Source of the DNA: Microbacterium sp. Leaf320
Lineage (GTDB): Bacteria; Actinomycetota; Actinomycetes; Actinomycetales; Microbacteriaceae
NCBI RefSeq assembly: GCF_001423485.1
Contig: NZ_LMOD01000005.1
Coordinates: forward strand, 310,001-374,000
Length of the DNA stretch: 64,000 nucleotides
Direction of reading: 5' to 3'
Numbering within the stretch: position 1 is the stretch's first letter; each line of letters begins with the position of its first letter. This document shows, in pieces, positions 46,722 through 57,454 of the stretch. Under the pieces are notes generated by a model. That model searched no databases, was not told the origin of the DNA, and saw only the letters and a program-made list of their open reading frames with translations. Made by a program: the position numbers and the translations under genes.

Positions 46722-47909
46722 GTGAAGATCGCAGTGCTCTCCCGTGCGCCGCAGGCGTACTCCACCCAACGACTGCGTGCTGCCGCGCTCCAGCGTGGTC
46801 ACACCGTCAAGGTGCTGAACACGCTGCGCTTCGCGATCGATCTCACGGCCGATGAGCCGGATCTTCACTACCGTGGGCGTCAGCTCAGCGACTACGACGC
46901 GATCCTGCCGCGCATCGGCAACTCGATCACTTACTTCGGCACTGCTGTTGTCCGCCAGTTCGAGCAGATGGACGTGTACACGCCCAACACCGCGAACGGC
47001 ATCTCGAGCGCGCGAGACAAGCTCCGCGCCAACCAGATCCTCTCCCGCCACAACATCGCGATGCCGCCCACGGCGTTCGTCCGCAACCGAGCCGACGTGC
47101 GTCCTGCGATCGAGCGCGTCGGCGGTGCCCCCGTCGTCATCAAGCTGCTCGAGGGCACGCAAGGCATCGGCGTGATCCTCGCGCCCCAGGTCAAGGTGGC
47201 CGAGGCGATCATCGAGACCCTGCACTCGACGAAGCAGAACGTGCTCATCCAGAAGTTCATCGCCGAGAGCCGCGGCCGCGACATCCGTGCGCTCGTCGTG
47301 GGTGATCGGGTCGTGGCGGCGATGCGTCGGTCGGCCGCAGGCGATGAGTTCCGCTCCAACGTCCACCGTGGCGGGTCCGTCGAAGCCGTCGAGCTCGATC
47401 CGATCTATGAGCGCGCGGCTGTGCGCTCCGCCCAGATCATGGGACTGCGTGTCGCCGGCGTCGACATGCTCGAGGGAGAAGACGGCCCTCTGGTCATGGA
47501 GGTCAACTCCTCTCCAGGTCTGCAGGGCATCGAGACCGCGACCAAGCTCGACGTCGCCGGTGCCATCATCGACTACATCGCCGGTCAGGTCGCCTTCCCC
47601 GAGATCGACGTGCGTCAGCGCCTCACGGTCTCGACCGGATACGGCGTCGCCGAGCTCATGGTGCACGGTGCGGTCGACCTCGTCGGCAAGACGCTCGGCG
47701 AAGCAGGCCTGTGGGAGCGTGACATCACGGTGCTCACCCTCCACCGCGGGGTGTCGGTCATCCCGAACCCCCGTAAGCACGTCGTCCTCGAAGCGGACGA
47801 CCGCCTGTTCTGCTTCGGCAAGCTCGATGAGATGCGCTCGATGGTTCCCGAGCGTCGCCGTCGCCGCGCCAAGGTGCGCCGTCTTCCGCGCCAGCCGCTC
47901 TCGGAGTGA
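46722..47909 (+). CDS. rimK: RimK-type glutamate ligase with C-terminal RCK_C-like domain
   Basis: RimK adds glutamates to the C-terminus of ribosomal protein S6 in E. coli and Pseudomonas. GTG 46722 gives the classic N-terminus (M)KIAVLSRAPQAYSTQRLRAAALQRGH; AGGAAA lies seven bases upstream. The ATP-grasp core (about residues 1-290) has PRIGNSITYFGTAVVRQFEQMDVYTPN, LLEGTQGIGVILA, QKFIAESRGRDIRALVVG and VMEVNSSPGLQGIE. After it comes an extra domain of about 75 residues (AELMVHGAVDLVGKTLGEAGLWERDITVLTLHRGVSVIPNPRKHVVLEADDRLFCFG) that matches the TrkA/RCK_C ligand-binding fold. That fusion hints at nucleotide control of the ligase. 395 residues against about 300 in E. coli. Confidence 0.9.
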   Translation: MKIAVLSRAPQAYSTQRLRAAALQRGHTVKVLNTLRFAIDLTADEPDLHYRGRQLSDYDAILPRIGNSITYFGTAVVRQFEQMDVYTPNTANGISSARDKLRANQILSRHNIAMPPTAFVRNRADVRPAIERVGGAPVVIKLLEGTQGIGVILAPQVKVAEAIIETLHSTKQNVLIQKFIAESRGRDIRALVVGDRVVAAMRRSAAGDEFRSNVHRGGSVEAVELDPIYERAAVRSAQIMGLRVAGVDMLEGEDGPLVMEVNSSPGLQGIETATKLDVAGAIIDYIAGQVAFPEIDVRQRLTVSTGYGVAELMVHGAVDLVGKTLGEAGLWERDITVLTLHRGVSVIPNPRKHVVLEADDRLFCFGKLDEMRSMVPERRRRRAKVRRLPRQPLSE

Positions 47910-47910
47910 A

Positions 47911-47958
47911 CGAAGAAGCGCGGCCGCTCCTCATCCGAGGTGCGGCCGCGCTTCTTCG
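47911..47958. terminator. Bidirectional terminator between rimK and DUF4191 gene
   Basis: A 17-bp perfect stem, arms 47911-47927 and 47942-47958, directly after the rimK stop. The loop contains a further CCTC/GAGG pair. The A-rich start of one arm and T-rich end of the other (CTTCTTCG) suit termination in both directions. Confidence 0.85.
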
Positions 47959-47971
47959 TCTGCGGGCTGGA

Positions 47972-48682
47972 TCAGCGCGGGCGCTGCGCCCTGACCTTGG
48001 TCGGGTCGATGCCCTTGGGGATCGGCAGCGATGAGATCGACTGCGAGACCGATTCGATCCGTCGGATGACGGCACCCATCGTCGCCTTGTCGATCACCTT
48101 GGGAAGCTTCTTGATGGTCTTGGCGAGGTCGGCGATAGCCACGTCGTCGTCGCCGTGTCCGACGTAGATCACGGTCACGGGAACACCGTGGGCCACGCGA
48201 GCGGCCTTGCTGCGCTCGTCGTTGACCAGACGGGTCAGGCGTCCGCGGGAGCCTTCGCCGACCACCACGACGCCGCCACGACCGACGGTGCGGTACACCG
48301 CGTCCTGCGTCTTCGGGTTGATGCCCACCGGTGTCTCAGAGCCCTGCCAGTTGCGGCCGAGGCTCGTGCTGATCACGTGACCGGTGGCTCCGGGCATACC
48401 GTCGATCTTCTGGTACATCGCCGAGGTCGACAGGCGGGTCATCAGGAACATCGCACCGAGGATGCCGAGCATCAGGCCCGAGATCCCCCAGAGGATGAGT
48501 GTCCACACCTGGAACGGCGGGATGAGGTAGCCGACGATGAGCCCGATCAGGACGCCGAGCACCAGCAACGCGATCTGCGCCCAGGGGAGCCAGGGGTAGA
48601 TCTCTCTCGTGAACTTGAAGAGGGACTTGATCTGGGAGAAGAACCCCGGACGCTTCTCGGGCGCGGACGAACGGTTTGCCAT
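47972..48682 (-). CDS. DUF4191-family membrane protein
   Basis: The 236-residue protein has two adjacent membrane helices (about residues 35-80: WAQIALLVLGVLIGLIVGYLI and WTLILWGISGLMLGILGAMFLM) and a C-terminal soluble domain with GHVISTSLGRNWQGSETPVGINPKTQDAVYRTVGRGGVVVVGEG. This is the DUF4191 family, nearly restricted to Actinobacteria, often near lipoate or glutamine-synthetase genes; its function is unknown. TATTCT is seven bases before the ATG (leaderless). Confidence 0.88.
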   Translation of the reverse strand: MANRSSAPEKRPGFFSQIKSLFKFTREIYPWLPWAQIALLVLGVLIGLIVGYLIPPFQVWTLILWGISGLMLGILGAMFLMTRLSTSAMYQKIDGMPGATGHVISTSLGRNWQGSETPVGINPKTQDAVYRTVGRGGVVVVGEGSRGRLTRLVNDERSKAARVAHGVPVTVIYVGHGDDDVAIADLAKTIKKLPKVIDKATMGAVIRRIESVSQSISSLPIPKGIDPTKVRAQRPR

Positions 48683-48844
48683 GTGAACAAGAATACCGAC
48701 TCCCGGCTGCGCTCATGTCGTCGTTCGCGTCAGGCGGATTCGCCCACGGGCCACCCGTCCTGCACGATGCGGAAACCGCGCGGATCCGTCCACATGGGAC
48801 CTCATTCGACGCGCGTTCGCCTCGGGATGCGATGACATGGGGCC

Positions 48845-50326
48845 ATGACAGTCCCAGAAGCGCCTGCTCGCGGTGCGTCGTTGGTGCCCGGAGCGCACCG
48901 TGTGATCAGACAGCTCGACGCCCACGAGGGTCCGTACGCCGGAGCACTCGTCACCCGAGGCGAATCGGTGGCGGTGCAGGTCGCTTCCGAGACGCTCGTT
49001 GGCTGGGCGGGCTGGGAGCACGCCGGCGATGACCATGTCGCGGGTCCGGTCGATGTCGTACGCCGCCCGGACGGCCATGATGTCCTCCTTCCCTGGTGCA
49101 CGGAGCGGATCAGCGTGTTTCTCGGGCGTCGCGCCGCTGCCGAGGTCGCGTTCGGCGCGGGCGAGCTGACCACCATGGTGGCAAGCATCCTCAGAGGCCT
49201 CGGTGAACTCGCTCGCGCAGGCGGACCGGAAGCGACGGGGGAGTGGTGGCTGACCGACGACGGGCGCCCGATGTTCATGATCGGCACGGGCGGCGATGGG
49301 CGGTCGGCAGCGGCTGATCTGATCGAGCGGATGCAGCGAGAGTGCGTCGACCGGTCGCTGAAGCGGCTGTTGGGTGAGATCAGAGACGGGCTGGAGAAGA
49401 GCGGTGCGCGTCCGGGGATGCCGGCTCGGCAACTCGAGCGGTGGGAGGCGGAGCTGTTCGCAACCGCTGCCTCGCGGCCGCTCCGGCGCGACGTGCACGC
49501 TCCGGAGAAGGCGCGAGACCTCGACGTCGCACGCCGCGTCAGACCGGTGCCCGGGACGAGGCGCGAGGCGCGTGTCGGAGGACCAGAGCATTCCGTGGAC
49601 ACCGGACTGCGCGCTGCGATCGATCGCGTGTTCGAGTGGGCGAGGCATCGGCTGGAAGAGGGCAGGGCAGCCTTCGAGCGTCGACGGATCAGGCGGGGGA
49701 AGAAGACCGTTGAAGGCAGGCCACCCAGGCACGAGAAGAAGCACTCAGACGTCGTCGCCGGTGCTGTCGAGCCCCTGCCCCGACGCGGTGGACGCAGACT
49801 GGCCGTGGCCGGCGCTGCGGTGGCAGTCGTGCTGGGTGGAGGCCTCCTCTGGCCGGGCGGTGCGACCGGGGAGCCGGCGGCCGTGAAGAGCCGACCGTCG
49901 CCGGCGGTGAACCGGAGTTCTGCAGGTCCGCCGACGACCACGCCGACGGCGCGGGCATCTACGGTCCCATCCGCACAGGCGACTGATCCGTCGACCGGCC
50001 CCGACGACCCGGTGGTGGCGGCGCGAGCGCTCCTTCTCGCGATAGGCCACTGCGCCGAGGCGGGTGACCTGGCGTGCTCGGACGCGGTGGCTGCCGGATC
50101 ATCCGGGATCGTAGAGGCGCTCGCAGGGGCGGCATCGGGGGAGAAGGTGCCGGAGCTGGCCGGGGTCGACGAGTACGGCGACGTCGCAGTGATCCGGGTC
50201 TCGTCGGTCTCCGGGGCCGGCGAGGGAGCGCCGCCGGAGCGGATCGAGCAGATGGTCGTGGTCGTGCGGGTCAACGAGAAATGGCTGGTCCGCGACGCCT
50301 ACGACGTCGCGGACCAGCCAGGGTGA
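48845..50326 (+). CDS. Membrane-anchored pseudokinase-like protein
   Basis: I do not recognise a named family. The 493-residue product has three parts. The first 170 residues read like a degenerate protein kinase: GPYAGALVTRGESVAVQV in the N-lobe, and WLTDDGRPMFMIGTGGDG where a kinase has its catalytic and DFG segments, without HRD or DFG residues. A basic, probably disordered middle (about 210-315) ends in a single membrane helix (RLAVAGAAVAVVLGGGLLW, about 317-335). Outside comes a Pro/Thr-rich linker and a C-terminal NTF2-like domain with a cysteine pair (GHCAEAGDLACSD). Its 3' end contains a terminator-like hairpin. Confidence 0.65.
   Translation: MTVPEAPARGASLVPGAHRVIRQLDAHEGPYAGALVTRGESVAVQVASETLVGWAGWEHAGDDHVAGPVDVVRRPDGHDVLLPWCTERISVFLGRRAAAEVAFGAGELTTMVASILRGLGELARAGGPEATGEWWLTDDGRPMFMIGTGGDGRSAAADLIERMQRECVDRSLKRLLGEIRDGLEKSGARPGMPARQLERWEAELFATAASRPLRRDVHAPEKARDLDVARRVRPVPGTRREARVGGPEHSVDTGLRAAIDRVFEWARHRLEEGRAAFERRRIRRGKKTVEGRPPRHEKKHSDVVAGAVEPLPRRGGRRLAVAGAAVAVVLGGGLLWPGGATGEPAAVKSRPSPAVNRSSAGPPTTTPTARASTVPSAQATDPSTGPDDPVVAARALLLAIGHCAEAGDLACSDAVAAGSSGIVEALAGAASGEKVPELAGVDEYGDVAVIRVSSVSGAGEGAPPERIEQMVVVVRVNEKWLVRDAYDVADQPG
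50282..50320. terminator. Terminator-like hairpin inside the 3' end of a gene
   Basis: Perfect 15-bp stem with arms 50282-50296 and 50306-50320 and a 9-base loop. It lies within the last 15 codons of the pseudokinase-like gene and 15 bases beyond the end of the convergent sucB gene. No U-tract follows. It may end both transcripts. Confidence 0.6.
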
Positions 50327-50334
50327 AGCTGTGG

Positions 50335-52089
50335 TCAGGCTCCGAGCTGAGCGGCGAACTGCGCCGACTCGAGGCGGGCCTTGACGGCGCCCAGGAAGCG
50401 GGCGGCGTCGGCACCGTCGATGATGCGGTGGTCATACGACAGTGCGAGGTACACGTACGAACGGACAGCGATCGCATCCGCGCCGCCGACCTTGACCAGA
50501 CCGGGGCGCTTGACGACCGTTCCGGTGCCGAGGATCGCGGACTGCGGAAGGAACACGACGGGGGTGTCGAACAGTGCGCCACGCGAACCGGTGTTGGTCA
50601 GCGTGAACGTTCCGCCGGCGAGCTCGTCGGGCTTCAGCTTGTTGTCACGCGTGCGTGCGGCGAGATCGGCGATCTCGTGAGCGATCTCCGCGATGTTCTT
50701 CGATGCTGCGTCGCGCAGGACCGGCGTGAGCAGACCGCGCTCGGTGTCGACGGCGATCGACACGTTCTCGGACTCCGGGTAGACGATGTTCTCTCCGTCG
50801 ACCGTGGCGTTCACGATCGGGAAGGCACGCAGCGCCTCAGCGGCAGCCAGAGCGAAGAACGGCAGGAACGACAGCTTGTCCCCGGTCTTCTCGAGGAACG
50901 AGCTCTTGACGCTGTCGCGGTACTCGGCGAGAGCGGTGACATCGACCTCGACCACGGTGGTGAGCTGAGCGGTCTGCTGCATCGACTCGACGGCGCGCTT
51001 GGCGAGGACCTTGCGCAGACGCGACATCGGCTGCGTGGTGCCACGCAGCGGCGAGACTTCGAGCGGAGCCGGTGCGGCGGGAGCTGCGGCTGCAGCGGGT
51101 GCAGACGTCGCACTCTCGGCGGCCTTGAGGACGTCTTCCTTGCGGATGCGTCCGCCCACGCCGGTGCCGGTGACGCTGGCGAGATCGACGCCCTGCTGCG
51201 AGGCCAGGCGGCGCACGAGCGGGGTCACGTACAGGTTGTCGCTCTCCGTGGGGAGGGACAGCTTCGGCTCGGCCGGAGCCGGTGCAGCGGCCGGAGCCGG
51301 AGTAGCGGCGGGTGCCGGTGCGGCGGCCGGAGCCGGTGCGGCGGCAGGAGCCGGAGCAGCGGCCGGAGCAGCAGCGGGAGCGGGAGCCGGGGCAGCAGCG
51401 GGCGCTGGGGCCTCGGCTGCCGGAGCGGGAGCCTCTGCCGGAGCCGCGGGAGCAGCACCGGAGCCGACACGGGCGAGCACGGCGCCGACGGCGACTGTCT
51501 CGTCTTCGGCGGCGACGATCTCCTGCAGCACGCCGGCGACGGGCGAGGGGATCTCGGTGTCGACCTTGTCGGTGGAGATCTCCAGCAGAGCCTCATCGAC
51601 CTCGACGGTGTCGCCGATCTGCTTGAGCCAGCGAGTGACGGTGCCCTCGGTCACGCTCTCGCCCAGCTCGGGGAGGACGATGTCGGTGGCGTCGCCTGCC
51701 GGAGCGGCGGCTGGCGCGGCCTCGGCGGGAGCGGCAGGTGCGGGCTCTGCCGGTGCAGCCGGTGCCTCGGCCTGCGGTGCGGCCGGCTCGGGCGCCTGTT
51801 CGGCGGCCGGAGCCGCTGCGGCAGGAGCATCGTCGGCAGGAGCCGAGTTGCTGCCGTCGCCGATGCGCGCGAGCAGCGCGCCGACCTCGACGGTCTCGTC
51901 CTCGGCGACGAGGATCTCCTCGATCACACCGGTGATGGGCGAGGGGATCTCGGTGTCGACCTTGTCGGTCGAGATCTCGAGCAGGCCCTCATCCGCCTGA
52001 ACGGTGTCTCCCACCTGCTTGAGCCAGCGGGTGACCGTACCCTCTGTAACGCTCTCGCCGAGAGGGGGGAGGACGACGGATGTGCTCAT
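50335..52089 (-). CDS. sucB: 2-oxoacid dehydrogenase E2 (dihydrolipoamide acyltransferase)
   Basis: The 584-residue protein is the E2 core of a pyruvate or 2-oxoglutarate dehydrogenase complex. It has two lipoyl domains (about residues 3-77 and 135-209) with lipoylated Lys43 and Lys175 in [12 protein letters not shown], each followed by an Ala/Pro-rich linker, an E1/E3-binding domain (about 287-322: [29 protein letters not shown]) and the catalytic domain ending with the [13 protein letters not shown] motif. The label SucB is common for the actinobacterial two-lipoyl form; it serves pyruvate dehydrogenase in Corynebacterium and Mycobacterium. E3 lies just upstream. Confidence 0.93.
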   Translation of the reverse strand: MSTSVVLPPLGESVTEGTVTRWLKQVGDTVQADEGLLEISTDKVDTEIPSPITGVIEEILVAEDETVEVGALLARIGDGSNSAPADDAPAAAAPAAEQAPEPAAPQAEAPAAPAEPAPAAPAEAAPAAAPAGDATDIVLPELGESVTEGTVTRWLKQIGDTVEVDEALLEISTDKVDTEIPSPVAGVLQEIVAAEDETVAVGAVLARVGSGAAPAAPAEAPAPAAEAPAPAAAPAPAPAAAPAAAPAPAAAPAPAAAPAPAATPAPAAAPAPAEPKLSLPTESDNLYVTPLVRRLASQQGVDLASVTGTGVGGRIRKEDVLKAAESATSAPAAAAAPAAPAPLEVSPLRGTTQPMSRLRKVLAKRAVESMQQTAQLTTVVEVDVTALAEYRDSVKSSFLEKTGDKLSFLPFFALAAAEALRAFPIVNATVDGENIVYPESENVSIAVDTERGLLTPVLRDAASKNIAEIAHEIADLAARTRDNKLKPDELAGGTFTLTNTGSRGALFDTPVVFLPQSAILGTGTVVKRPGLVKVGGADAIAVRSYVYLALSYDHRIIDGADAARFLGAVKARLESAQFAAQLGA

Positions 52090-52156
52090 GACTGAGTCTC
52101 CTTCAAGAAGTTAAATGACGCGTGTCTAGCTTAGTGAACTGTGCACCGGTTGGTGT

Positions 52157-53536
52157 TCAGAGGGCGTGCAGTGGCTTTCCGGCGAGCGCGAGGAAGGCTT
52201 CGCCGAGTGCCTCGCTCTGCGTGGGGTGAGCGTGGATCAGGGGTGCGATGTCCTCGGGGTGGGCTTCCCACGCGACGGCCAACTGGCCTTCGGTGATGAG
52301 CTCGCCCACACGATCGCCGAGAAGGTGGACGCCGACGACGGGACCGTCCTTGAGGCGTACGACCTTGACCAGACCGCTCGTGCCGATGATCTCGCTCTTG
52401 CCGTTGCCGGCGAGGTTGTACTCGTAGGCGACGACGGCATCTGCACCGTGCTCGGCGACGGCCGCTTCCTCGGTGACGCCGACCGACGCGACCTCAGGGC
52501 TCGAGTAGGTGACCTTCGGGATCTGGATGTCGGGGATGTTCGCGGGTGAGAGGCCGGCGATCCGCTCAGCGACGGCGATTCCCTGCTGGAAGCCGCGATG
52601 TGCGAGCTGCAGTCCCGGGGTGATGTCGCCGACGGCCCACACACCGGGGACGCCGGTGCGGAGGTCCTGATCGACCGTGACGAAACCGCGATCGAGGCTG
52701 ACACCCGCTTCCTCGAAGCCCAGGTCGGCCGTCACAGGACCGCGTCCGACTGCGACGAGGAGGTAGTCGCCGGAGAATTCCTTGCCGTCTTCGAGCGTGA
52801 CCGTGACCGATCCGTCGTCCTGCGTGGCGGTCTGGAATCGGATGCCGAGCGAATACTGGATGCCGCGACGACGGAAGGCGCGCTCGAGCCCCTTGCTCAT
52901 CGCGATGTCCTCGTTCGGGACGAGATGCGGGAGAGCTTCGATGATCGTGACCTCGGAGCCGAACGAGCGCCATACGCTTGCGAATTCGACGCCGATCACA
53001 CCGCCGCCGAGGATCAGCACGCGCTCGGGGATGACATCCAGCGCCAGTGCATGCTCGCTCGTCAGGATCCGCCCGCCGATCTCGAGGCCGGGCAGAGTGC
53101 GGCTGTAGGAGCCGGTGGCCAGGATCACATCCGTGCCGACGTAGACGTCGTCGCCCACGCCGACGGAGCGGTCGGCGTTGAGGCGGCCGGTGCCCGCGAC
53201 GGTCGTGATACCGCGGGCTTTGACGAGACCCTCGAGGCCCTTGTACTTCTTCGCGACGATGCCCTCGCGGTATGCACGTACGCCGGCGGGGTCGATTCCC
53301 TCGAGCGTCGCGGAGATGCCGACGTGCGCGGCGTCGCGCACGTGCTCCGCGACCTCTGCAGCGTGCAGGAGAGCCTTGGTGGGGATGCATCCCCGGTGCA
53401 GGCATGTGCCGCCGACCTTGTCCTTCTCGATGAGCGCGACGGATCTGCCGAGTTCGCTCGCTCGCAATGCTGCGGCGTATCCGCCGCTTCCGCCGCCCAG
53501 GACGACGATGTCGAAGGTGTGCGTGGTCATGGTCAT
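52157..53536 (-). CDS. lpdA: Dihydrolipoamide dehydrogenase (E3)
   Basis: The 459-residue flavoprotein reoxidises the lipoyl arms of E2. It has the FAD motif VVLGGGSGGYAAALRA, the redox disulfide GGTCLHRGCIPTKALL (Cys45 and Cys50), the NAD motif LILGGGVIGVEFASVWRSFGSEVTIIEALPHLVPNEDI, and the C-terminal dimer domain with the HPTQSEALGEA active-site segment. The start overlaps the pepA stop by four bases, and sucB follows after 67 bases, so pepA-lpdA-sucB is probably one operon. Confidence 0.96.
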   Translation of the reverse strand: MTMTTHTFDIVVLGGGSGGYAAALRASELGRSVALIEKDKVGGTCLHRGCIPTKALLHAAEVAEHVRDAAHVGISATLEGIDPAGVRAYREGIVAKKYKGLEGLVKARGITTVAGTGRLNADRSVGVGDDVYVGTDVILATGSYSRTLPGLEIGGRILTSEHALALDVIPERVLILGGGVIGVEFASVWRSFGSEVTIIEALPHLVPNEDIAMSKGLERAFRRRGIQYSLGIRFQTATQDDGSVTVTLEDGKEFSGDYLLVAVGRGPVTADLGFEEAGVSLDRGFVTVDQDLRTGVPGVWAVGDITPGLQLAHRGFQQGIAVAERIAGLSPANIPDIQIPKVTYSSPEVASVGVTEEAAVAEHGADAVVAYEYNLAGNGKSEIIGTSGLVKVVRLKDGPVVGVHLLGDRVGELITEGQLAVAWEAHPEDIAPLIHAHPTQSEALGEAFLALAGKPLHAL

Positions 53537-55005
53537 GCCTCCGTGTGGGATGCGTCGGCGAACGCGATGATCGATCGGACCATCGCGCCCGTGGGGCCCT
53601 TGTCGGTGAAGCCGTACGGCGCACCGTTGTGCTCGCCGGATCCGGCGATGTCGAGGTGCACCCAGGGGATGCGAGGGGCGTCCTTCTCGTCGGAGACGCG
53701 TCCGACGAAGCGGCGCAGGAAGAGTCCTGCGTAAGACGCACCACCCATGCGGTCGCTCATGTTCGCGTTCTGCATGTCGGCGATGGGGGAGTCGAGCGAG
53801 TCCTCCATGTGCTCGGGGAGCGGCATGTGCCAGGCGAGCTCGTCCGCGCCCTTCGCGGCGCTCAGGAACTCGGCGACCGCGTCGTCGGCGCCGAAGACAC
53901 CCGTGTGGCGGTGACCCAACGCCATGACGATCGCGCCGGTGAGCGTCGCGACGTCGATGATCACGTCGGGGTTCTCCCGGCTGGCGGCGACCAGTCCGTC
54001 CGCCATGACCAGTCGACCCTCGGCGTCGGTGTTCGGGACCTCGACGGTGGTGCCGTCGAGCATCCGGATGACGTCGCCGGGGCGCAGCGCCCGACCGGAA
54101 GGCATGTTGTCGGTGATGCAGAGCCAGGCCGTGACGCGCACCGGAAGACCGAGCGTGGCGATCGCACGCAGCGCGGCGACGCTCGTCGCCGCTCCGGCCA
54201 TGTCGAACTTCATGCCCACCATCGATGCCGCGGGCTTGAGCGAGAGTCCGCCCGTGTCGAACGTGATCCCCTTGCCGACCAGGGCGATGTGCCGGGTGGC
54301 GTTCTCGGGTGCGTAGTCGAGTCGCACGAGACGCGGAGGGCGGTCGGAGCCCTGTGCTACGCCGAGGATCCCGCCGAAGCCCTGCTCTGCGAGGGCAGTC
54401 TCATCGAGGATCTCGACGGTGACGTCGAGATCCTCGACGCTGTCCGCGGCGCTCTGCGCGAGCTGGGAGGGGCTCTGCCACTCGGCAGGCACGAAGACGA
54501 GATCCTTCACCAGAGCGACAGCCTCGCCGACCGCGACGGCTCGAGAGAGCTCCTGGTCGTCGAGATCCGCATGCAGCACGACCGATGCGGCGCGGCTCTT
54601 TCCGGCGTCTCTCTTGTAGCCGTCGAAACGGTACCCGCCGAGGACCGCGCCCTCCGCTGCAGCGGATGCGAACTCCTCGAGTCCGGGAGCGAGTCCGAGC
54701 GAGACGTTCTCGAAACCGGTGAGAGAGCGAAGAGCTGCACCGACCGCGTTTCGCACGGCGGCGGCATCCGGGGCGCGTCCGACGCCGACGACGGCGAACG
54801 GCAGCTCCGTGACCTCCGGGGCGTACACGCGGGTGAACGCCGACGGCGAGCCCGTGAAGCCGATGCCCTTCAGGGAGGCGGCGAGTCCCGGGCGGTCCGA
54901 CAACGACTCGGTTGAGTCGGAGATGTCGGGGATGACGAGCACTGCGGCGTCTGCAGCGCTTCCGGGGAACTGATCTGAGGTGCGCGAGAGCGCGGGAAGC
55001 GTCAT
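53533..55005 (-). CDS. pepA: Leucyl aminopeptidase (M17)
   Basis: The 490-residue product is a hexameric cytosolic aminopeptidase with two metals. The M17 signatures are present in the C-terminal half: LVGKGITFDTGGLSLKPAASMVGMKFDMAGAATS (metal-binding Lys and Asp) and the NTDAEGRLVMADGL motif containing NTDAEGRL. The N-terminal 180 residues are the variable regulatory domain. TAGGAT lies six bases before the ATG, so the gene looks leaderless. It overlaps lpdA by four bases. Confidence 0.95.
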   Translation of the reverse strand: MTLPALSRTSDQFPGSAADAAVLVIPDISDSTESLSDRPGLAASLKGIGFTGSPSAFTRVYAPEVTELPFAVVGVGRAPDAAAVRNAVGAALRSLTGFENVSLGLAPGLEEFASAAAEGAVLGGYRFDGYKRDAGKSRAASVVLHADLDDQELSRAVAVGEAVALVKDLVFVPAEWQSPSQLAQSAADSVEDLDVTVEILDETALAEQGFGGILGVAQGSDRPPRLVRLDYAPENATRHIALVGKGITFDTGGLSLKPAASMVGMKFDMAGAATSVAALRAIATLGLPVRVTAWLCITDNMPSGRALRPGDVIRMLDGTTVEVPNTDAEGRLVMADGLVAASRENPDVIIDVATLTGAIVMALGHRHTGVFGADDAVAEFLSAAKGADELAWHMPLPEHMEDSLDSPIADMQNANMSDRMGGASYAGLFLRRFVGRVSDEKDAPRIPWVHLDIAGSGEHNGAPYGFTDKGPTGAMVRSIIAFADASHTEA

Positions 55006-55109
55006 GACTCCATCCTAGGGAAGCCAGCAGCGGGAGACGCGGAGGGAGTGTTCGCTCTCAGCATGACCGTCACCGCCCGCCCGTTGGAACCTGCTCGTAG
55101 CATGGACTC

Positions 55110-56051
55110 ATGCCCTTCTCCGGAGAGATCCATGAACGTGTAGCGAACGCGCCGGCGGTGCCGCGCGGGCTGCCCCTTGTCCTGCTCCTGACGGGTTTCA
55201 CCGATGCGGGCAACGCCGTCGCAGGTCTCATCGAGCACCTCCGCGAGACGACCTCCCCCGAGCCGATCGCTGTCTTCGACAACGACGTGCTCCTCGACTA
55301 CCGCGCGCGTCGTCCCGTGATCTCGTTCGATCAGGATCACCTCACGGAGTTCCGCCCTGCGCGGCTCGAGCTCTCGCTCGCGACCGACGCCCTCGGTCAG
55401 AAGTTCCTGCTGCTCGCGGGCTACGAGCCCGACTTCGCGTGGAACGAGTTCGCTCGCACCGTGCTCGACCTGGCCGACGAGTTCGAGGTCTCCGGCCTCA
55501 ACTGGGTCCACTCGATCGCGATGCCCGTGCCGCACACCCGCCCGATCGGCACCACGGTCAGCGGCAACCGTCGCGAGCTCACGGTCGCGCATTCGGTGTG
55601 GCGTCCGCGCACGCAGGTTCCGGCGACCGCAGGGCATCTGCTCGAGTTCCGCTTCGCCGAGCACGGCGACCGCGTCGTCGGATTCGTCCTGCTCGTGCCC
55701 CACTACCTCGCGGAGACCGAGAACCCCGAGGCCGTGATCGCGGCGGCTGAGAAGCTGATGGCCGCAACGGGCCTCGTGATCCTTCTCGACGAGGTGCAGG
55801 ATCGTCGTCAGGACTACCTGACCCGGGTCGACGAGCAGGTGCTCGGCAACGACGAGCTGCAGCAGATGGTGCAGGGACTCGAGCGCCGCTACGACGCCTA
55901 CATGGCGGGCCGCGACCCCGAGGACGGGTCGTACGACGAGGGCGGATTCAACGAGCGCGACCTCCCGAGCGCCGACGAACTGGCCGCTGAGCTCGAGCGT
56001 TATCTCGCCTCACGTCCCAGCGGCGACGAGGACAAGCCCGGTCGGAGTTGA
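55110..56051 (+). CDS. PAC2-family protein
   Basis: The 313-residue protein belongs to the PAC2 (proteasome assembly chaperone 2) family, common in Actinobacteria: LPLVLLLTGFTDAGNAVAGLIEHLRE, PVISFDQDHLTEFRPARLELSLATDALGQKFLLLAGYEPDFAWNEFARTVLDLADEF and VSGLNWVHSIAMPVPHTRPIGTTVSGNRREL. In Actinobacteria with proteasomes an assembly role is assumed; Microbacterium-type bacteria often lack a proteasome, so the role here is open. TAGCAT lies six bases before the ATG (leaderless). Confidence 0.9.
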   Translation: MPFSGEIHERVANAPAVPRGLPLVLLLTGFTDAGNAVAGLIEHLRETTSPEPIAVFDNDVLLDYRARRPVISFDQDHLTEFRPARLELSLATDALGQKFLLLAGYEPDFAWNEFARTVLDLADEFEVSGLNWVHSIAMPVPHTRPIGTTVSGNRRELTVAHSVWRPRTQVPATAGHLLEFRFAEHGDRVVGFVLLVPHYLAETENPEAVIAAAEKLMAATGLVILLDEVQDRRQDYLTRVDEQVLGNDELQQMVQGLERRYDAYMAGRDPEDGSYDEGGFNERDLPSADELAAELERYLASRPSGDEDKPGRS

Positions 56052-56218
56052 CATCCGGGTCGCGAACTTCGTCTGAATGCACCTGCATGCCCACACGTGT
56101 GCGATACTAGGACTCTGACCCGTTGTCAATCGATCTTTCCGGAGATCTGACTTGACAAGGGTCTTACTAGTGTCCGAAATGCTCCGGGGCCTGCGATCGG
56201 CCCCGTGAAAGGCGAAAC

Positions 56219-57453
<1,235 letters not shown>

Positions 57454-57454
<1 letters not shown>

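Noticed and set aside
50041..50056. GCGATAG inside the pseudokinase-like gene
   Set aside because: No GTTA element stands 17-18 bases upstream, and it is internal to a gene.
51312..51935. Pro/Arg/Glu-rich frames opposite the sucB linker
   Set aside because: They are antisense readings of the Ala/Pro-rich linkers of E2 and have no start signals.
56152..56180. TTGACA-based promoter of sigA
   Set aside because: The -35 is perfect but no acceptable -10 is found at 16-18 bases, so no promoter feature is listed.
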